In this document: positions 42,042 to 50,388 of the stretch, piece after piece
Position numbering within the stretch: the stretch's first letter is position 1
Layout of the letters: each line of letters begins with the position of its first letter
Assembly (NCBI RefSeq): GCF_003290185.1
Contig: NZ_QNFY01000007.1
Coordinates: 241,117-305,116 of the forward strand
Source: Chryseobacterium lathyri
GTDB taxonomy: Bacteria > Bacteroidota > Bacteroidia > Flavobacteriales > Weeksellaceae
Direction of reading: 5' to 3'
DNA: 64,000 bases
Translations under genes and position numbers: made by a program
Notes under the pieces: model-generated
Told to the model about the DNA's origin: nothing
The model's database searches: none
Seen by the model: the letters and a program-made list of their open reading frames with translations, nothing else

Positions 42042-42230
42042 TTACGGCGTAACATCAATCACTGTAGGAGGAGTACAATAATACGTATTAGGACCAGCTC
42101 CGGCTATGGATCTGCATACACCGTTTGCACAGCATTGATCTCCACCACAATTACCATCCAGAGGACATTGTCTAAGTCCTCCTTTAATGGTTTTTAAACC
42201 CTCTCTTGAGATTTTCTTTAAGCTTTTCAT
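42042..42230 (-). CDS. Six-cysteine leader peptide with knottin-like spacing
   Basis: A 62-residue precursor. Leader MKSLKKISREGLKTIKGG (1-18) ends in Gly-Gly. The core has six cysteines at 22, 28, 33, 34, 39 and 52, i.e. C-x5-C-x4-CC-x4-C-x12-C. That falls within the usual loop ranges of inhibitor cystine-knot peptides. The remaining core is small, Gly/Asn/Pro-rich and ends VIDVTP. It lies between the disulfide-forming VKOR fusion upstream and the C39 exporter downstream, so processing, oxidation and export are all encoded side by side. The cystine-knot reading is inference from spacing; the activity is unknown. Confidence 0.82.
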   Translation of the reverse strand: MKSLKKISREGLKTIKGGLRQCPLDGNCGGDQCCANGVCRSIAGAGPNTYYCTPPTVIDVTP

Positions 42231-42313
42231 AGTTACTAAGTTATTTATTTTCCGCTCTTGGAATTCGCTTTTATTTTTTCCTAAGATAGTGAATTTTTCA
42301 ATTCCGAAAAGAT

Positions 42314-43822
42314 TTATTGAAAGTCCTCATCTTCCATTAATTCATCAACAAAGAACCAAATATCTTCACGGTCATATTTGTCCGGAAACTGGTGCCCGTT
42401 GAGAATGAAAATAGGAGTGAAGTTCAGACCGTTGTTGCTGTTATCCTTGGTCATTTCAATAAATGGCGTTAAATCTTCTGTTGTAGACGATCCCGATAAA
42501 GAGACGATCTTGTTTTCATCTTTTGTTTCAAACCATTCTTCAACAGCTTTCAAAAATTCTTTTTCAGGCTTGTTGTGATAAATATGTTTAAAAGCTGAAA
42601 GTAATTTGGTGTATTTCTCATCAGCTCTTTCCGTAGAGTAGTTGAAACGGATCTGTACAGAAATGTCATCAGGATATTTTTCAAGAAGCCCTTCCATGAT
42701 CTTATGGCCGTCTTTACAAAAACCACAATAAGGATTGGATACAATTGAAAGACGAAGTTTAGAGTTTTTATTTCCTAATACAAAAGTCTCCGTATCCTGG
42801 AATTCTATTTTTTCATTTTCTAAAAGCTGGCTTTTGAAAAGTTCATAATTTCTTTTAAATCTAAGGTTTTTAGCATTTGATTTCTGAAGACTTTCTTTTT
42901 GAGAAAGAATGTTGCTGAAATATAAAACAGAAGAGAAAACAAGGATCCACAGAACAGCTGTTAATAATAGAATTCCCACACTAAACGGTGTACTTTGAAA
43001 AAACAGAATGCTAAGTACTAATTGCCCTAACAAGATTGAAATAATCAGTAGACATACTCTGCAGAAAGTCTTTTCTACAAAAGCCTGGATGTATAATGAA
43101 TAGGCAATGGCCAATACGGAAACAAGTGTAAATCCTTTTACAATATAAGCTGTTGCCGGTAAGAAAAGCCCCAGTATGGCAAGCCCTGTAAAGTAGATCA
43201 GAGAAAAATCTGAGAATTTTAAACCAAAAATACTTGTTTTATCCTGCTTGATGATCTTGTCACATGAATTGGTAGTCTGTTTGGCAGAGGTATCTCCACA
43301 AATACTTCCGATTACTGTAGAAGTATTTCCGAATTTCTGGTTGAAGATCTCCAGAGAAATATAGACACCTGCCAGGGAAAGAATATTAAAAAGAGCCTCG
43401 TATATCGTTTGAGTGAAAAAAGAGTAGCCAAGAATGATGGCGAAAACAACATATAAAAGAGGTTTAAAATCAAAGGCTGTCTTATTTTCCGCATTTTCAG
43501 TTTTTTCAAAAAGTAGGACGAAATCTGTTGATTTTTTATGAAGCTCTTCTTTATTGAGTGTTTTGGCTTTTTCAGAATAAACCGAATAACTGGCTCCCGA
43601 TTTCTTTACCAGAGAAAAGGAATTATCTACGATCGCGATAAACTCTTCCGGCAGCTCATCCCAATATTCCTTATCAAGTTCATAAGCATCATTTTTTACG
43701 CCCATAAAGTTAAGCGTATCACTAAAAGCCAACGCAGAAGGGTAGTTTGGATGAGAATTGAACTGAAAAGAAAACTCCTGTTTATCAAGTTTTAGATAGT
43801 TAATTAGCTTGTCGAAAATCAT
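42314..43822 (-). CDS. VKOR-DsbA fusion oxidase with C39-like N-terminal domain
   Basis: A 502-residue membrane protein. Residues 1-105 resemble a C39 peptidase domain (HPNYPSALAFSDTLNFMGV, then EFIAIVDNSFSLV) but contain no cysteine, so they cannot be catalytic. Residues 120-305 are a vitamin-K-epoxide-reductase (VKOR) domain with Cys175, Cys187 and the active pair Cys254-Arg-Val-Cys257. Residues about 345-495 are a DsbA-like thioredoxin domain with Cys366-Gly-Phe-Cys369. VKOR passes electrons to quinone and reoxidises the thioredoxin partner, which inserts disulfides in exported proteins. It is 84 bases upstream of a six-cysteine peptide gene. The N-terminal domain could bind leader peptides. 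Confidence 0.88.
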   Translation of the reverse strand: MIFDKLINYLKLDKQEFSFQFNSHPNYPSALAFSDTLNFMGVKNDAYELDKEYWDELPEEFIAIVDNSFSLVKKSGASYSVYSEKAKTLNKEELHKKSTDFVLLFEKTENAENKTAFDFKPLLYVVFAIILGYSFFTQTIYEALFNILSLAGVYISLEIFNQKFGNTSTVIGSICGDTSAKQTTNSCDKIIKQDKTSIFGLKFSDFSLIYFTGLAILGLFLPATAYIVKGFTLVSVLAIAYSLYIQAFVEKTFCRVCLLIISILLGQLVLSILFFQSTPFSVGILLLTAVLWILVFSSVLYFSNILSQKESLQKSNAKNLRFKRNYELFKSQLLENEKIEFQDTETFVLGNKNSKLRLSIVSNPYCGFCKDGHKIMEGLLEKYPDDISVQIRFNYSTERADEKYTKLLSAFKHIYHNKPEKEFLKAVEEWFETKDENKIVSLSGSSTTEDLTPFIEMTKDNSNNGLNFTPIFILNGHQFPDKYDREDIWFFVDELMEDEDFQ

Positions 43823-43913
43823 AGTAATATTTTTAACTAAAATACGCAGATGTTTTAAAAAAACAATGTTTTTCCTATAAAAGTGACTTAATGTTTTATT
43901 TTTTTGAATTTTG

Positions 43914-44018
43914 TTAATTAGTAAGCCAAAGTTGAAGGATATCTGGATGAGAATTGAACTGGAAATAAAATTCTTGTTTGTCGAGCTTGAATCGGTCTAT
44001 GAGGCAATTGAGAGTCAT
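43914..44018 (-). pseudogene. Remnant of a second VKOR-fusion gene
   Basis: From 44018 the frame reads MTLNCLIDRFKLDKQEFYF, then QFNSHP, matching MIFDKLINYLKLDKQEFSF and QFNSHP of the intact gene ending at 43822. After SHP the frames diverge (apparent frameshift) and a stop follows at 43914. About 90 bases are clearly related, for example GGATGAGAATTGAACTG on the plus strand in both. The locus therefore once held two copies of the oxidase, and this is what is left of one. Confidence 0.8.
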
Positions 44019-44054
44019 ATGATGATTTTGCGTTTATTATTATGAAGATAATAA

Positions 44055-44870
44055 TTAATTTTTAAGCAAGTCAAGTTCGATAATATTATTGTCTTTTTTC
44101 AAGTCTTCAAGTGCTGCTTTTTCAAATTGACGGAAAATTTCATTTCCCGAGTGAAAAACACCATTAGCATCTGTTTGGTCTGGAAAAGCCCCAACTGAAG
44201 CAGCCATCGGATTTTTTCTAAAATTTTTATAAATTTTTACATATTTTGGATAAGTAATTTTCACATCTTTAAAATTATTTACATAAGGATAATTAAAGTC
44301 TCCTTTCGTGGCTTTTATTCCTTTCAATTCAAAAATGTGGTTTTTGTGAGCATCCTCTATTTTAAGAATCAACCCTGGAAGTCCAAAAAATTTATACGGA
44401 CCACTTTGTATCGGGATCTCTTTTGCAAACCACGCAATCCACTTTCTGCCTCCAAATTCTGTGGTTGCTTTTTGCACATCATATCCCAAAATATTATTAA
44501 ACTCTGCAAGTATATTCCATTTTAAATTTATATTCTGACTAACTGAATATCTATAAGGCGGGAGAGGTGTAATATATTCAATTTTTTGAGTATTAATATT
44601 TCTAACTACTCTATCTCTATTCATTTTTATGTTAGAGAGCGTAGAAAAGATACCTTTCTTAAAATCTGCATTCAATGTTGAGTCCGATTTGTATTTTTCA
44701 AAACTATAGAATTCTGTTTTATTGTTACCAATATTCAAAACCATTATTTCTCTCTCTATATTTTTCACGGTAGAATCAGGAATAGATTTGTATTCATAGA
44801 AAAATTGTTTGTTTTGACCAAAAATATTAATTGAGGTGAAAATGAAAATTATGATTTTAATTGTATTCAT
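44055..44870 (-). CDS. GLPGLI-family protein
   Basis: A 271-residue exported protein (signal ending NIFGQ) with the defining segment KFFGLPGLILKIEDAHKNHIFEL in the middle and YPKYVKIYKNFRKNPM after it. GLPGLI proteins are abundant in Bacteroidetes and of unknown function. Its position between two leader-peptide genes suggests a link with peptide export or with protection on the cell surface, but this is only context. It lies 15 bases after a hairpin ending the peptide gene upstream. Confidence 0.85.
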   Translation of the reverse strand: MNTIKIIIFIFTSINIFGQNKQFFYEYKSIPDSTVKNIEREIMVLNIGNNKTEFYSFEKYKSDSTLNADFKKGIFSTLSNIKMNRDRVVRNINTQKIEYITPLPPYRYSVSQNINLKWNILAEFNNILGYDVQKATTEFGGRKWIAWFAKEIPIQSGPYKFFGLPGLILKIEDAHKNHIFELKGIKATKGDFNYPYVNNFKDVKITYPKYVKIYKNFRKNPMAASVGAFPDQTDANGVFHSGNEIFRQFEKAALEDLKKDNNIIELDLLKN

Positions 44871-44884
44871 TATATTTTTTATTT

Positions 44885-44918
44885 AAAACAAAAGGCTGTT
44901 AAATAATATTCAACAGCC
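44885..44918 (-). terminator. Terminator of leader peptide at 45119
   Basis: On the minus strand GGCTGTT (44918-44912) pairs with AACAGCC (44900-44894), followed by TTTTGTTTT. Confidence 0.8.
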
Positions 44919-44936
44919 CCAATGATTTTGTCAATT

Positions 44937-45119
44937 TTAACAAGCTTTTAAAAAATAACCTGATGGACAATTGCTGCCAGTACTACATGAACCGCAAGTA
45001 TAGAGATCAGAACAACATTTATAAGTTTTTTCTCCTTCACTATATTCCTCGTCAAAGATTGATCCCAAACCTTTCAGATTTTTCAATTCTTTTCTTGAAA
45101 GTTTTTTTAAATTTTTCAT
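44937..45119 (-). CDS. Six-cysteine leader peptide, acidic core
   Basis: A 60-residue precursor. MKNLKKLSRKELKNLKGLG is the leader, ending Gly-Leu-Gly rather than Gly-Gly. The core starts with an acidic stretch (SIFDEEYSEGEKTYK) and then six cysteines at 35, 36, 42, 45, 51 and 60, with an adjacent pair and a cysteine as the last residue. It is the first gene of the locus and has its own terminator. A TAGTTTTG box lies upstream on the minus strand (45164-45157). It is read divergently from the HTH gene at 45258, 138 bases away, the usual place for an operator. Confidence 0.82.
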   Translation of the reverse strand: MKNLKKLSRKELKNLKGLGSIFDEEYSEGEKTYKCCSDLYTCGSCSTGSNCPSGYFLKAC

Positions 45120-45257
45120 AATAAATTTATTTCATTTTGTGTCACTATTGACATTTCAAAACTAAAAATAAATACATCACATATATAAGGAATAATTTGC
45201 AATTTTTTGGTAATTTTTACACAAATTTTGCGTATTCTTGTTTTAAACACAAATAGT

Positions 45258-45629
45258 ATGATTCAAGAAAAATTAAGAAATCTGAGAAAGCAAAAGGGCT
45301 TGTCTCAAGAAATGATGGCGAAAATATTATCTAAAGATACTTCCAATTACTCCCGTAAGGAGAGGGGGGAAACCAGAATTCATGATGATGAATGGCGAAA
45401 GCTTGCGAATGCATTGGAAGTTCCGTTAGAAATGATAAAAGAGAATGATACTAACTATGCCGCTCAGCATGATAAGCGAGCATGTAATGATTATATAACA
45501 GAGGGAAATGTAAACTATTATATTCCAAGTTTTGTGATTGACAGTTTGCGGGAATATACTATTTTACTTAAAGAAGAGAATAATGTACTAAAAAAAAAAT
45601 TAGAAGAATTAAAGACTAAAATACGGTAG
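45258..45629 (+). CDS. XRE-type HTH regulator with C-terminal coiled coil
   Basis: About 123 residues from the ATG at 45258, chosen because MIQEKLRNLRKQKGLSQEMMA is the normal start of the domain; a longer frame from 45207 lies in the promoter region. Residues 1-60 are a helix-turn-helix of the Xre type (LSQEMMAKILSKDTSNYSRKERGE). The end, ILLKEENNVLKKKLEELKTKIR, is a coiled coil suited to dimerisation. It is divergent from the first leader-peptide gene, so control of the peptide locus is the natural guess. Confidence 0.8.
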   Translation: MIQEKLRNLRKQKGLSQEMMAKILSKDTSNYSRKERGETRIHDDEWRKLANALEVPLEMIKENDTNYAAQHDKRACNDYITEGNVNYYIPSFVIDSLREYTILLKEENNVLKKKLEELKTKIR

Positions 45630-45651
45630 CATATATTTTATAATTTTTAAT

Positions 45652-45678
45652 GACTGTCTCTAAATAAGCAGTCTTTTT
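45652..45678 (+). terminator. Terminator after HTH gene
   Basis: GACTG pairs with CAGTC around a 12-base loop and is followed by T5. The following 45679-46040 is AT-rich and I see no gene in it. Confidence 0.7.
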
Positions 45679-46078
45679 ATTTGAAAAATTTGAAATAAAA
45701 TAAAGTTTTCAAACCGGTAAAATCTGAAAACAAGGAAAATCTCCTGTGTTCTAGAAAAGGATTTTTTTGCTGCATAAAATATGAACTCCTTTTTTTGACT
45801 TTTCACTTCCATTTTTGAAAATAACTCTAATTTTTTGATTCAGAAAAATAGCTATAAATTAAAATATTATTTTATTAAACAATTGTTTAATTTTGTATGT
45901 TTTTAATAACCCTATTGATATATAAATATTGATTGTTTATTAAATCAATTATTTTATTAAGGTTCTAATTTTCAAGGTTGAACACAAAAAAACTTAAAAA
46001 ATCATAAAGTTTTCTTAAAGTTTTAAAAAACAATGGAAATGTTTTTGTATTTATAAAATATATTGTACTTTTACATCG

Positions 46079-46165
46079 CCTTGAATGAGGGAACAAGTCA
46101 AGGTAATAAATTTTTTTTCATCATTTGTGTTTTTAGAATCGTATCGCCTGATACGATTCTTTTGT
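46079..46165 (+). ncRNA. Candidate small RNA
   Basis: A promoter-like pair precedes it: TTG (46045-46047), 18 bases, TACTTTTA (46066-46073). The putative RNA then has a hairpin CCTTGA (46080-46085) with TCAAGG, a run of eight T, and a second, very strong hairpin AGAATCGTATC-GCCT-GATACGATTCT followed by TTTTG. The last hairpin has T residues on the plus strand only, so it terminates plus-strand transcription although no plus-strand gene precedes it. This is the main reason to propose an RNA of about 85 bases. The class is unknown. Confidence 0.45.
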
Positions 46166-46172
46166 TTGTTTA

Positions 46173-47258
46173 TTACTTTTCGTAATTCAACAAGAGATCA
46201 ATGAAGTAAGAATAAGTAACAGCACCTTCTTGCTGGTTGCTTTTTAAAAACAAATTATTCGTAAACCCGAAAAAATCATCCAGCCACCCCTGATGTCTGA
46301 AAATAAAACTTCTTTCGTACATCCGGTCTCTTTTCATTGCCGGAGAATATTGTTTAAGGACTGATTTTACAAATTCGGGGTCTTCCTCAACAATAAACCT
46401 TAAAAGACTTTTTAACGTAAAATATTCAGTACTGTACCTTAAATCTGTATTTTTGGAATTCACACCAATCAGATAACCTATGAAATTGGCTTCCTGCTCT
46501 CTGGCAAAACCAAGCTGGTGAGAACTTTCATGTGCAGAAGTAAACGGGATAAGAGTATGGGGAAGTTCTGCATTATATTGGGCCTCTCCTGTAAAAGGGT
46601 TATAATATCCCAGTATTCCTGTGAAATTCATCACACTTTTGAAAAGACTTGGTTTAAAAGCATTGATCTGTGGAGCACTTTTATCCGAAATATATTTCGG
46701 AAGCCGGGCTTGCTGATGCAAAATTTCTGTCTGGATAGAGGTAAGATCGGTAATAATGAATATTCCGTTTTTATCTTCCCGAACGGATTGTCGGGTAGCT
46801 TTGCATTTTTCCAGATAGCGTAGGGCTAATATTTTTGCTTTACCAATTTCAGGTTCTTTTTGGCTGGAAAGTTTTTTAATGACAGGAGTCTGAAAATAAA
46901 GCATTCCCCAAAAGACCTGGTAGATGAAGTAAAAGATATTAATCGTAGCCAGAAGCTTCAAAATAGCCCCGTTTCTGCTTTTCTTTTTAAAACATAAAGC
47001 AAGACAGTATAAAAGAAAAATTCCCAAGAGAATATAGATAAGATCTCCGAAAGAAAAAGGAATCCAGCTGAAAAGTATTTGATGGAGCTTTTTCTGGAAT
47101 TCAAAAAAACGCTCAAAGAAATAGATCGTTATTCCGGACTTTGAGAAGCCATAGGACAAAAGAAATTGGGCAAGTAATACACCTGCCCAAAATCTCTTTT
47201 TATATATTATTTTTGTTGTATTAGTGACCACTGCCTTTAGAGATTTTATCCAGATCAA
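46173..47258 (-). CDS. DUF3810 membrane metalloprotease-like protein
   Basis: A 361-residue protein: three or four membrane helices in the first 150 residues, then a soluble part containing LPHTLIPFTSAHESSHQLGFAREQEANFIGYL. HESSH followed by an E-containing helix looks like a zinc-metallopeptidase HExxH site. This is the DUF3810 family, of unknown substrate. Its start overlaps the 3' end of the sugar transporter gene by 38 bases; a start further inside is possible. Confidence 0.75.
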   Translation of the reverse strand: MIWIKSLKAVVTNTTKIIYKKRFWAGVLLAQFLLSYGFSKSGITIYFFERFFEFQKKLHQILFSWIPFSFGDLIYILLGIFLLYCLALCFKKKSRNGAILKLLATINIFYFIYQVFWGMLYFQTPVIKKLSSQKEPEIGKAKILALRYLEKCKATRQSVREDKNGIFIITDLTSIQTEILHQQARLPKYISDKSAPQINAFKPSLFKSVMNFTGILGYYNPFTGEAQYNAELPHTLIPFTSAHESSHQLGFAREQEANFIGYLIGVNSKNTDLRYSTEYFTLKSLLRFIVEEDPEFVKSVLKQYSPAMKRDRMYERSFIFRHQGWLDDFFGFTNNLFLKSNQQEGAVTYSYFIDLLLNYEK

Positions 47259-48666
47259 TACCCTGGGATTTTAAGATCCCTGTTACACGGATTGCATAGA
47301 ATGCAAGATAAGCAAAACACACAACACCTACGATATAGCTGAAGTGAATATTGGTTTTATCTGCAATATATCCCTGGATAAAGCTTACAATACCACCACC
47401 CATGATCATCATGATCAGATAGCCTGAACCTTGGTTGGTGTGCTTTCCGAGACCGTTGATTGCAAGAGCAAAAATACAAGGCCAGAGGGTAGAACAGAAT
47501 AATCCTACACTGGTAAAAGCGTATACTGATACCATCCCTGTTGTAAACATTCCTATCAGTAAGGCGGCTATACCTGCTACAGAGAAAATCAAAAGCATTC
47601 TCGCCGGGTTTCCTTTACTCATAATGTCACAGATGATCATCACAATAATAACAGCACCGTATACATAGAAAGGTGAAAGGTCATGCTTAGCAATTGCATT
47701 CACTAATAAGAATACACCGAATGCAAGATAAGGGGCAAGGAATCTTAGAATCTTTTTGAATCCGGCACTCAGGTCAAATGCTTCTACTGCACCCGTCCAA
47801 CGGCCTATCATTAATGAAGCCCAGTATAAGGAAATATAAGGCGCTACATCTTTGGTTTCAAAACCTAAGCTTTTTTCCATATAAGCAGGAAGGTTACTTG
47901 CTGTAGAAACTTCTACGCCTACATATACAAAAATTGCGATCATACCCATTACCAACTGAGGGTATTGAAAAGCGGATGTTTTGTGATCTCCCGGAATCAC
48001 ATCGTCAGTATCCTCTATAATAGTAGGAGTGATTGCAGGAAGAGAGGAGAACTTAAGCATGATGGCCACCAGCACAAATGCAACTCCCAGCATAAGATAA
48101 GGGACCTTTACGCTTTCGATACTTGCTTCTGTATTAGCTGCAGATGCAGCACCAAAAATCGCAAATGATACGAGAAGCGGTCCTATAGTTGTTCCCAGGT
48201 TATTGATTCCTCCCGCCATGGTAAGTCTCTGAGATCCTGTTTCAGATGGTCCCACTTCAATAGCTAGTGGATTCGCTACAATCTGTTGTAATGAGAAACC
48301 GAGTCCAACAATGAACAAACCGGAGATCATCAACGGAAACGATGCCAGATTTGCTGCCGGATAGAACAGTAAAGTTCCTGAGGCCGAAATAAGAAGACCC
48401 AAGATAAGGCCATTTTTGTAACCTATTTTATTAATAAGATCCTGTTTCAAACCTTTTGAAACAGCCATATAAATTAAAGAGCCCACGGTGTACGCCACAT
48501 AAAAGCAAATCTGTACGAGCATACTTTCAGTTTGGGTCAATTTAAAGGCTTTTTGGAAAACTGGTATGAGAATGTCATTACTTGCTGCAACAAATCCCCA
48601 GAAAAAAAACACAGTAACCAAGGGAATAAACTGTCCCCAATTGGTTTGTTTAGAATAATTTGACAT
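47221..48666 (-). CDS. Sugar MFS transporter (FucP-like)
   Basis: About 481 residues from the ATG at 48666; the longer frame from 48690 is less likely because MSNYSKQTNWGQFIPL is the usual beginning. Twelve membrane helices, with FFFWGFVAASNDILIPVF in helix 1 and AGGINNLGTTIGPLLVS in the middle, characterise the FucP/GluP branch that imports fucose, glucose/galactose or N-acetylglucosamine with protons. An N-acetylglucosamine-kinase-like gene 2 kb away may be related. A TATATTTG box (48695-48688) precedes the start. Confidence 0.88.
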   Translation of the reverse strand: MSNYSKQTNWGQFIPLVTVFFFWGFVAASNDILIPVFQKAFKLTQTESMLVQICFYVAYTVGSLIYMAVSKGLKQDLINKIGYKNGLILGLLISASGTLLFYPAANLASFPLMISGLFIVGLGFSLQQIVANPLAIEVGPSETGSQRLTMAGGINNLGTTIGPLLVSFAIFGAASAANTEASIESVKVPYLMLGVAFVLVAIMLKFSSLPAITPTIIEDTDDVIPGDHKTSAFQYPQLVMGMIAIFVYVGVEVSTASNLPAYMEKSLGFETKDVAPYISLYWASLMIGRWTGAVEAFDLSAGFKKILRFLAPYLAFGVFLLVNAIAKHDLSPFYVYGAVIIVMIICDIMSKGNPARMLLIFSVAGIAALLIGMFTTGMVSVYAFTSVGLFCSTLWPCIFALAINGLGKHTNQGSGYLIMMIMGGGIVSFIQGYIADKTNIHFSYIVGVVCFAYLAFYAIRVTGILKSQGIDLDKISKGSGH

Positions 48667-48705
48667 GTTTGTTAAAAATTTCGCAAACAAATATAACTAT
48701 TTCTT

Positions 48706-49434
48706 TTAAATAGAATGTTCCAGCAATGTTTTTTTTATCTCTTTGTAAGCTTTTGTTTTCAGATCTCTCGGAGAATCTGATGGTTCCATGATTCCGTTGA
48801 AATATACTTTTACTTTTCCCGGGTAACCTTTTGCACTGTCGAAAGGAAATATTTCTTTTAATCCTACAAAAGTGTACACTGCAATTGGAGAGTGATGTTT
48901 GGAAGATAAAGTAAATGCTCCGTCTTTAAATTCATCAAGAATAACAGAAGTATCGTCCGGAACGCCGCCTTCTGGGAATATCGCAATACTATTTCCTTCT
49001 TCCATCTTTTCTGCACATCTTCTGTAAACATCTGCACGGCTTCTTGCGCTGCCTCTGTCTACCATCACACATATCCTTTTATATATGGTACCGAAAATGG
49101 GAATTTTTACAAGTTCTTTTTTGCCTACAAAACAGATCGGATGATGGGGCATCAGGATGCAGGCAAGCATAATATCCATAATGGAAGTATGATTCGAAAT
49201 GAAAACGTACGGTTTACTTTTGTCTTTTTTCTGGTCAGAAAGATTGATGAGATCGTACCTCAAACCCATGCCGTAAAACATTCCAAAACACCAGATCCGG
49301 ATAAATTTGTAAGCATATTTGTAATGCTTTTTATTAAAGGATAAGATATAGACAGGGATTCCCAATGTGACCGTTAAAAAAAACGCCAGCAGCAGCAGCC
49401 ATAGTCTCCAGAGATAATTTAAAATTTTTGTCAC
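48706..49434 (-). CDS. 1-acyl-sn-glycerol-3-phosphate acyltransferase (PlsC-like)
   Basis: A 242-residue protein with a membrane N-terminus and the acyltransferase boxes NHTSIMDIML (NHxxxxD, catalytic His) and FPEGGVP, which binds the phosphate. It makes phosphatidic acid from lysophosphatidic acid during phospholipid synthesis, or acylates a related lipid. It begins three bases after gtrA and ends 39 bases before the MFS gene, so it is part of one operon. Confidence 0.87.
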   Translation of the reverse strand: MTKILNYLWRLWLLLLAFFLTVTLGIPVYILSFNKKHYKYAYKFIRIWCFGMFYGMGLRYDLINLSDQKKDKSKPYVFISNHTSIMDIMLACILMPHHPICFVGKKELVKIPIFGTIYKRICVMVDRGSARSRADVYRRCAEKMEEGNSIAIFPEGGVPDDTSVILDEFKDGAFTLSSKHHSPIAVYTFVGLKEIFPFDSAKGYPGKVKVYFNGIMEPSDSPRDLKTKAYKEIKKTLLEHSI

Positions 49435-49437
49435 TGC

Positions 49438-49896
49438 TTAACCGTTAAAAATTACTTTCTTTTTCACTGAATAATTAAGTATGGAAACCAGGAGGATTGC
49501 TGCAATCTTACTGATCATTTCAGGGCTTAGGGTATAAAAAAATAAATTGATATTGTCCTTAAATATAAAGCTGTAAAAAATCTGGAAAAAGCCTAAGCTT
49601 AATAAAGTTGAAATGAAGGATACTCCCATAAAATAAGCAAACTCTTTTCTTTTGGAATGCTTTCCTCTTTCAAAGACAAACCAGATGCTTAGGAAATAGT
49701 TGCTGATGATTCCACAGCATGTAGAGAAAATATTACTTAAAGGATAATGAATGCCATGAAAATTGGTTTCTCTGGCGAAAACATGCGGAAGGTAAGTACT
49801 GAATGCTTTGAAGCTTCCAATCTCTACAATAGCACTGAGCCCACCGGCAATAATGAAGAACAAAACCTGTTTCTGGCGTATTAGTAATTCTCTCAT
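49438..49896 (-). CDS. GtrA-family membrane protein
   Basis: A 152-residue protein with four membrane helices. The start FFIIAGGLSAIVEIGSFKAF and later FSTCCGIISNYFLSIWFVFERG match the GtrA/DPMS-like family. These proteins are thought to help flip lipid-linked sugars across the membrane. No partner glycosyltransferase is next to it. It is the first gene of a four-gene minus-strand operon. A TAAATTTG box (49921-49914) lies just upstream. Confidence 0.83.
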   Translation of the reverse strand: MRELLIRQKQVLFFIIAGGLSAIVEIGSFKAFSTYLPHVFARETNFHGIHYPLSNIFSTCCGIISNYFLSIWFVFERGKHSKRKEFAYFMGVSFISTLLSLGFFQIFYSFIFKDNINLFFYTLSPEMISKIAAILLVSILNYSVKKKVIFNG

Positions 49897-50331
49897 TCAA
49901 TATATATGAGGTGCAAATTTATAACTATATGTCAATAATGGAAGAATAAAAGAATATTTTAAAATAAAATATTGATTTAACAAATTGGTTTTTAGTGAAA
50001 TATATGATGGTTTAATTTCCGGTATCATACATAGTTATAAAAGTCATGCGTCTGATATTCATTAGTTATAATTATTAATAAGGAATGGGAAATTTCTTTT
50101 TATCATTTCAAAAAAAATTAAAAACGATAGCAACATTGATGTCTAAAAGGAATCTGAAAGTTTCAGCCAAAAATAATTTGGTAAGCATATGTTAAACATT
50201 GAAAAAAGTTGTTAAATTATTTTTTTGAACCAAAATAATTTCTAAATTTAATATTCAGAATGATGTAATTATAACCTGATAATAAATTCATTTTCAACTT
50301 CTTGTGTTGATGGTTTTTTCTATCTTGTAAT
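49897..50331. other. AT-rich intergenic region with one doubtful small ORF
   Basis: No clear gene. A plus-strand ATG frame at 50085-50195 would encode 36 residues (MGNFFLSFQKKLKTIATL and on, ending LVSIC) after a purine-rich AAGGA, but nothing else supports it. The leading part holds the gtrA promoter region. Confidence 0.4.
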
Positions 50332-50388
50332 GTGCGGTATAACGCATACTACCATAATTTTTACGACCCAAATTATAACAATATTTGT

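Noticed and set aside
50085..50195. 36-residue ORF
   Set aside because: Purine-rich bases precede it, but there is no promoter, leader motif or hydrophobic pattern to support it; kept only as a note in the spacer entry.
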